Source of the DNA: Mactromeris polynyma | Taxonomy: Eukaryota; Mollusca; Bivalvia; Venerida; Mactridae | DNA: 64,000 nt | Direction: 5' to 3' | Assembly: GCA_032209605.1 (NCBI GenBank) | Contig: JASFXZ010000010.1 | Coordinates: 15,273,385 to 15,337,384, forward strand | Part shown: one piece after another, positions 58,048 through 64,000 of the stretch | Layout of the letters: each line of letters starts with the position of its first letter | How positions within the stretch are numbered: the stretch's first letter is position 1 | Position numbers and translations under genes: made by a program | The notes under the pieces: model-generated | Database searches by the model: none | What the model saw: only the letters and a program-made list of their open reading frames with translations | Told to the model about the DNA's origin: nothing

Positions 58048-60517
58048 CTGGTCCTTTGCTAACTTTCCTGACTGCTTGTCGGATATAAAGAATCTTTCTG
58101 TCAAGTAATACTGAGTCAAGAGTCTTGACCCTGTAATTATTTAAAGACGAGCTTGAATAAAAAAATACCCAAACAAAAGGGATTTATAACCAATAATTGT
58201 GAAAAGCAAATTAGTTAAGCATAATATTTGTATAGCTTTTCACGATGAGGACGCATAAAACTAGCAAAAGCCTGCTTCACGAGGTGGAACTATTAGAAAA
58301 TATAAGAATGAAGTATTTGTCTTTCTTTTTTTCTCGTTTGTTGCCCTTTTTCCCTTTTTTTTGCTTTATTTTTACAGAGCATTGCCGAGGCAGCTGCCTC
58401 GGTTGCCTCAATTCAAGCTACATTCTTTTAGTTCATGAAAACCATCATGTTTTTTTGTAAACAAAAGTTCAAGTGAAGCAATTAATGACCAATTTGTTAC
58501 TCTACTTTTTTTCCGTTGTTCTCATTTCTCCGTTTCTCCGTTTTTATAACTGGTTAAAAGGTTCATTTTAAAGAATATGATGCAATTTGACATATGAAAT
58601 ACAAACGACAGGGTAATTTCACCTCTTCGAACTCATAACTAACACCAGAGACAAGAAAATAGTTGAAATGAAATAATTCAAAGGGTCAATGTAGAAAAAG
58701 CGAATAGGGAACGAATAAGTAACGAATAGGTAACAGGGTATCAGTCGAGCGCAGAAACTGGTACATATGCGCTAACAAGGTTTTTTCAACTCTACAAACC
58801 TCGAGCTAACACCAGAGACCAGAAAAGAAATCATTCAAAAGGGTCAATGTAGAAAAAGCGAATAGGGAACGAATAGGGAACGAATAGGTAATGAATAGGT
58901 AACAGGGTATCAGTCGACCGCAGAAACTGGTACATATGCGCTAACAAAGTTTTTTCAACTCTACAAACCTCGAGCTAACACCAGGGACATGAAAAGAAAT
59001 TATTTAAAAGATGCAATGTAGAAAAGGCGAATAGGGAACGAATAAGTAACGAATAGGTAACAGGGTATCAGTCAAACGCAGAAACTGGTACATATGCGCT
59101 AACAAGGTTTTTTTCAACTCTACAAACCTCGAACTAACACCAGAGGCCTGAAAACAAATCATTCAAAAGGGTCAATGTAGAAAAAGCGAATAGGGAACGA
59201 ATAGGGAACGAATAGGTAACGAATAGGTAACAGGGTATCAGTCGACCGCAGAAACTGGTACATGTGCGCTAACAAGGTTTTTTCAACTCTACAAACCTCG
59301 AGCTAACACCAGGGACATGAACATAAATAATTTAAAAGATGCAATGTAGAAAAGGCGAATAGGGAACGAATAGGTAACGAATAGGTAACAGGGTATCAGC
59401 CGAGCGCAGAAACTGGTACATATGCGCTAACAAGTTTTTTTCAACTCTACACACCTCGAGCTAACACAAGGGACATGAAAATAAATAATTTAAAAGATGC
59501 AATGTAGAAAAGGCGAATAGGGAACGAATAGGTAACAGGGTATCAGTCAAGCGCAGAAACTGGTACATATGCGCTAACAAGGTTTTTTCAACTCTACAAA
59601 CCTCGAACTAACACTAGAGACCTGAAAAGAAATCATTCAAAAGGGTCAATGTAGAAAAAGCGAATAGGGAACGAAAAGGTAACGAATAGGTAACAGGGTA
59701 TCAGTCGAGCACAGACACTGGTACATATGCGCTAACAAGGTTTTTTCAACTCTACAAACCTCGAGCTAACACCAGGGACATGAAAAGAAATAATTTAAAA
59801 GATGCAATGTAGAAAAGGCGAATAGGGAACGAATAAGTAACGAATAGGTAACGAATAGGTAACAGGGTATCAGCCGAGCGCAGAAACTGGTACATGTGCG
59901 CTAACAAGGTTTTTTCAACTCTACAAACCTCGAGCTAACACCAGGGACATGAAAAGAAATCATTCAAAAGGGTCAATGTAGAAAAAGCGAATAGGGAACG
60001 AATAGGTAACGAATAGGTAACAGGGTATCAGTCGAGCGCAGAAACTGGTACATATGCGCTAATAAGGTTTTTTCAACTCTACAAACCCAGAACTAACACC
60101 AGAGACCGGAAAAGGAATCATTCAAAAGGGTCCATGTAGAAAAAGCGAATAGGGAACGAATAAGTAACGAATAGGTAACGAATAGGTAACAGGGTATCAG
60201 CCGAGCGCAGAAACTGGTACATATGCGCTAACAAGGTTTTTTCATATGTACAAACATCGAGCTAACACCAGGGACATGAAAAGAAATCATTTAAAAGATG
60301 CAATGTAGAAAAAGCGAATAGGTAACGAATGGGTAACGAATAGGGAATAGGGAATAAGTAACGAATAGGTAACGAATAGGGAATAGGTAACGAATAGGTA
60401 ACGAATAGGGAATAGGGAATAGATAACGAATAGGGAATAGGGAATAGGTAACGAATAGGGAATAGGGAATAGGTAACGAATAGGGAATAGGGAATAAGTA
60501 ACCAACTTGACGACCCT
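58048..60517. repeat. Right arm of the foldback element
   Basis: Inverted copy of the left arm with ten units (GGGTATCAG at about 58738, 58905, 59066, 59238, 59390, 59537, 59696, 59866, 60026, 60196) and the outer satellite (60300-60500). A 71-codon frame at 58245-58460 is identical to 51766-51551 on the minus strand; this shows how alike the arms are rather than a gene. Confidence 0.93.
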
Positions 60518-60544
60518 TACCAAAATTGGATTTACATTGACTGG

Positions 60545-63075
60545 TCAAAACCCAAACTTTAAATATGTATCAATATAGGATTGACATCGGCTGGTCGAAA
60601 CAAAAACTCTGAATATGTATCAAAATCTAATTAACATCGGCTGGTCAAAACACAAACTCTAAATATGTATCAATATAGGATTGGCATCGGCTGGTCGAAA
60701 CAAAAACTCTGAATATGTATCAATATCGAATTAACATCGGCTGGTCAAAACCCAAACTCTAAATATGTATCAATATAGGATTGACATCGGCTGGTCAAAA
60801 CAAAAACTCTGAATATGTATCAATATCGAATTAACATCGGCTGGTCAAAACACAAACTCTTAATATGTATCAATATCGGATTGACATCGGCTGGACAAAA
60901 CAAAAACTCTGAATATGTATCAATATCGGATTGACATCGGCTGGTCAAAACACAAACTCTAAATATGTATCAGTATCGGATTGACATCCGCTGGACAAAA
61001 CAAAAACTCTGAATATGTATCAATATCGGATTGACATCGGCTGGACAAAACAAAAACTCTGAATATGTATCAATATCAGATTGACATCCGCTGGACAAAA
61101 CAAAAACTCTAAATATGTATCAATATCGGATTGGCATCGGCTGGACAAAACACAAACTCTGAATATGTATCAATATCGGATTGACATCGGCTGGACAAAA
61201 CACAAACTCTGAATATATATCAATATCGGATTGGCATCGGCTGGACAAAACAAAAACTCTGAATATGTATCAATATCGGATTGGCATCGGCTGGACAAAA
61301 AAACAAAAACTCTGAATATGTATCAATATCGGATTGACATCGGCTGGACAAAACAAAAACTCTGAATATGTTTCAATATCGGATTGACATCGGCTGGACA
61401 AAACAAAAACTCTGAATATGTATCAATATCGGATTGACATCGGCTGGACAAAACACAAACTCTAAATATGTATCAATATCGGATTGACATCGGCTGGAAA
61501 AAACAAAAACTCTGAATATGTATCAATATCGGATTGACATCGGCTGGACAAAACAAAAACTCTGAATATGTATCAATATCGGATTGACAACGGCTGGACA
61601 AAACACAAACTCTGAATATGTATCAATATCGGATTGGCATCGGCTGGACAAAACACAAACTCTGAATATGTATCAAAATCTAATTAACATCGGCTGGTCA
61701 AAACACAAACTCTAAATATGTATCAATATAGGATTGGCATCGGCTGGTCGAAACAAAAACTCTGAATATGTATCAATATCGAATTAACATCGGCTGGTCA
61801 AAACCCAAACTCTAAATATGTATCAATATAGGATTGACATCGGCTGGTCAAAACAAAAACTCTGAATATGTATCAATATCGAATTAACATCGGCTGGTCA
61901 AAACACAAACTCTTAATATGTATCAATATCGGATTGACATCGGCTGGACAAAACAAAAACTCTGAATATGTATCAATATCGGATTGACATCGGCTGGTCA
62001 AAACACAAACTCTAAATATGTATCAGTATCGGATTGACATCCGCTGGACAAAACAAAAACTCTGAATATGTATCAATATCGGATTGACATCGGCTGGACA
62101 AAACAAAAACTCTGAATATGTATCAATATCAGATTGACATCCGCTGGACAAAACAAAAACTCTAAATATGTATCAATATCGGATTGGCATCGGCTGGACA
62201 AAACACAAACTCTGAATATGTATCAATATCGGATTGACATCGGCTGGACAAAACACAAACTCTGAATATATATCAATATCGGATTGGCATCGGCTGGACA
62301 AAACAAAAACTCTGAATATGTATCAATATCGGATTGGCATCGGCTGGACAAAAAAACAAAAACTCTGAATATGTATCAATATCGGATTGACATCGGCTGG
62401 ACAAAACAAAAACTCTGAATATGTTTCAATATCGGATTGACATCGGCTGGACAAAACAAAAACTCTGAATATGTATCAATATCGGATTGACATCGGCTGG
62501 ACAAAACACAAACTCTAAATATGTATCAATATCGGATTGACATCGGCTGGAAAAAACAAAAACTCTGAATATGTATCAATATCGGATTGACATCGGCTGG
62601 ACAAAACAAAAACTCTGAATATGTATCAATATCGGATTGACAACGGCTGGACAAAACACAAACTCTGAATATGTATCAATATCGGATTGGCATCGGCTAG
62701 ACAAAACACAAACTCTGAATATGTATCAATATCGGATTGGCATCGGCTGGACAAAACACTAACTCTGAATATGTATCAATATCGGATTGACATCGGCTGG
62801 ACAAAACACAAATCCTGAATATGTATCAATATTTGATTGACATCGGCTGGACAAAACACAAACTCTAAATATGTATCAATATCGAATTGACATCGGCTGG
62901 ACATTAAACACAAATCCTGAATATGTATCAATATTTGATTGACATTGGCTGGACAAAACAAAAACTCTGAATATGTATCAATATTTGATTGACATCGGCT
63001 GGACAAAACAAAAACTCTGAATATGTATCAATATTTGATTGACATCGGCTGGACAAAACAAAAACTCTGAACATG
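60545..63075. repeat. 50-bp satellite with 1053-bp higher-order repeat
   Basis: The unit is AACTCTGAATATGTATCAAT, ATCGGATTGACATCGGCTGG, ACAAAACAA, about 50 copies. Marker variants recur at exactly 1053 bp: CAAAATCTAA at 60621 and 61674, CTGGACAAAAAAACA at 61291 and 62344, GTTTCAATATC, GACAACGG and CATCCGC. So 21 units (with a 3-bp insertion) were copied as a block. It starts at the right target duplication of the foldback element. Confidence 0.96.
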
Positions 63076-63189
63076 GCATACTGTTGCCAGTGAAGTCTCG
63101 TTGTTCGTGAGTCTCGCAGGTTTCAAATCGGAAAAATCACAGCTTCATGGCCTCTTGTCAAAATCTTAAATTAAATCAAAACTTGAAAC

Positions 63190-63425
63190 TAGCGTAGATT
63201 CCAGGAATCCTATAGGTCGTGAAAAAACAACATGGCCAAAACTGCAATTAGATATTTAATGTATGTTTTTGATGTTATTGTAAGCATATTAACTGGAACG
63301 AAATATACACTAAAACGCATCTCTGATCTGGTTTTTTTCGGGGGACCATGCGCCCGTAACCTCCTTTTAATTTCACTTCTTTCTCCATTGTGTCCCCAGG
63401 GATACATCAGCGAAGTCTAATAACA
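63190..63425. repeat. Dispersed repeat related to the MITE at 16159
   Basis: TGGCCAAAACTGCAATTAGA through GGAACGAAATATACAC matches 16229-16310 in the same orientation. The outer ends are lost. Confidence 0.7.
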
Positions 63426-64000
63426 TATATACTTGATTATTTAATAATCTATTCGCAAATATCATGATATGTATTGACCAATTCCGTGCCTAAAACGATA
63501 AAAATTCCTATCTTGTACATGTATATTTATAATACTGCAAATAGAAATCCACTAATTTCATTGGTTAAAGGCTCGCGTATAGGATTCTATATACACAGCG
63601 CTGACAGGGTATATGACGTCAAAATTAAGTTCGATAAAGTCCATGAGATCAGACGCTTGAAAATAAAAATTAGAGTGCAAGCGCGCGCTTAACCATGTGT
63701 ATTGAGGTACCTTATGGGGTAATGCAATTAATTTTTAGGCAATATTACGTGTGAGTGAAATAAAAATATTTGATCTACAGCAAGTAATTCCCGATATATT
63801 TTAAAAGGAAAACGTTTTAATTACTGATATTATACATTACTAAAACACTCTAAACAATTTTATGAACCAAAAAACAGCAAAAATGCACAGATCTTATTCT
63901 ATGGCACACAGACAAGGTTATATTCCCCCATATACCCTGTCAAGAACCTGCATAACTAATAATATTCCTCACGACCACTGGGATGGGGCAAAATTCTCAC
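63426..64000. other. Right edge, no feature seen
   Basis: AT-rich unique sequence with one 72-codon open frame (63474-63692) of no recognisable family. Confidence 0.35.

Larger units (their letters stand above)
49531..60517. mobile_element. 11-kb foldback (MULE-like) element with 9-bp TSD
   Basis: A perfect 9-bp repeat TACCAAAAT flanks the element (49522-49530 and 60518-60526). The ends are inverted copies starting AGGGTCGTCAAGTTGGTTAC, identical over at least 28 bases. Arms run 49531 to about 51972 and, inverted, about 58048 to 60517. Each arm has an outer TTCCCTATTCGTTAC satellite zone, ten 147-180 bp units, and an inner unique part of about 600 bp at about 99% identity. No transposase is visible. 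Long inverted arms with a 9-bp duplication fit Mutator-like or foldback elements; assignment is inferred from those features only. Confidence 0.88.

Noticed and set aside
63474..63692. 72-codon plus-strand frame at the right edge
   Set aside because: No recognisable family, no splice or promoter context.

Overview
The window looks like nuclear DNA from a lophotrochozoan animal, most likely a mollusc (bivalve or gastropod). It is AT-rich and intron-rich, and dominated by minisatellites, MITEs, 5'-truncated LINEs and dispersed repeats of kinds I recognise as common in bivalve and gastropod genomes (for example at 33925-34290, 43372-44215 and 44668-44985). I see no prokaryotic operons, rRNA, intact tRNA or CRISPR.

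Two protein-coding genes can be assembled from splice signals. Gene A is on the minus strand, with exons at 21223-21100, 17053-16930, 15367-15300, 10375-10070, 8351-8105 and 5046-4908, and is probably incomplete at both ends. It encodes a type I membrane protein: a small cysteine-bearing ectodomain, a Thr/Ser-rich mucin-like stalk, one transmembrane helix and a cytoplasmic tail with a tyrosine motif. Intron phases agree at every junction. Its introns carry seven tandem arrays (periods 26, 51/52, 28, 41/42, 6, 8 and 35 bp). Gene B is on the plus strand, with coding exons at 27531-27635, 29276-29501, 39005-39161, 40034-40254 and 41021-42978. It encodes an 888-residue protein with 18 C2H2 zinc fingers and an acidic, Gln-rich C-terminal tail. 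The two genes diverge from a CpG- and CCAAT-bearing stretch near 25.0 kb that could be a shared promoter.

The 9.5-kb third intron of gene B holds the decayed remains of a spliced Mutator-like transposase plus DEDDh exonuclease gene (31756-35009), itself carrying a LINE and a dispersed repeat, followed by a broken THAP-domain exon (35596-35790). Other relics are three LINE ORF2 tails, three hAT-type elements with 8-bp target duplications (one split by a LINE), Tigger-type, mariner-type and other MITEs, and tRNA-derived SINE heads.

The most striking structures are two transposon systems. One is an 11-kb foldback element (49531-60517) with about 2.4-kb inverted arms, each holding ten copies of a 147-180 bp unit, flanked by a perfect 9-bp duplication TACCAAAAT. 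Its right arm was later split by a 4.86-kb transposon, and the left arm preserves the empty site. The other is a family of tiny palindromic insertions with CACGG...CCGTG ends and 7-bp target duplications (13913, 18238, 21629 and 26456; 17 to 298 bp), which I cannot assign to a known family with confidence. The right end of the window carries a 50-bp satellite with a 1053-bp higher-order repeat.
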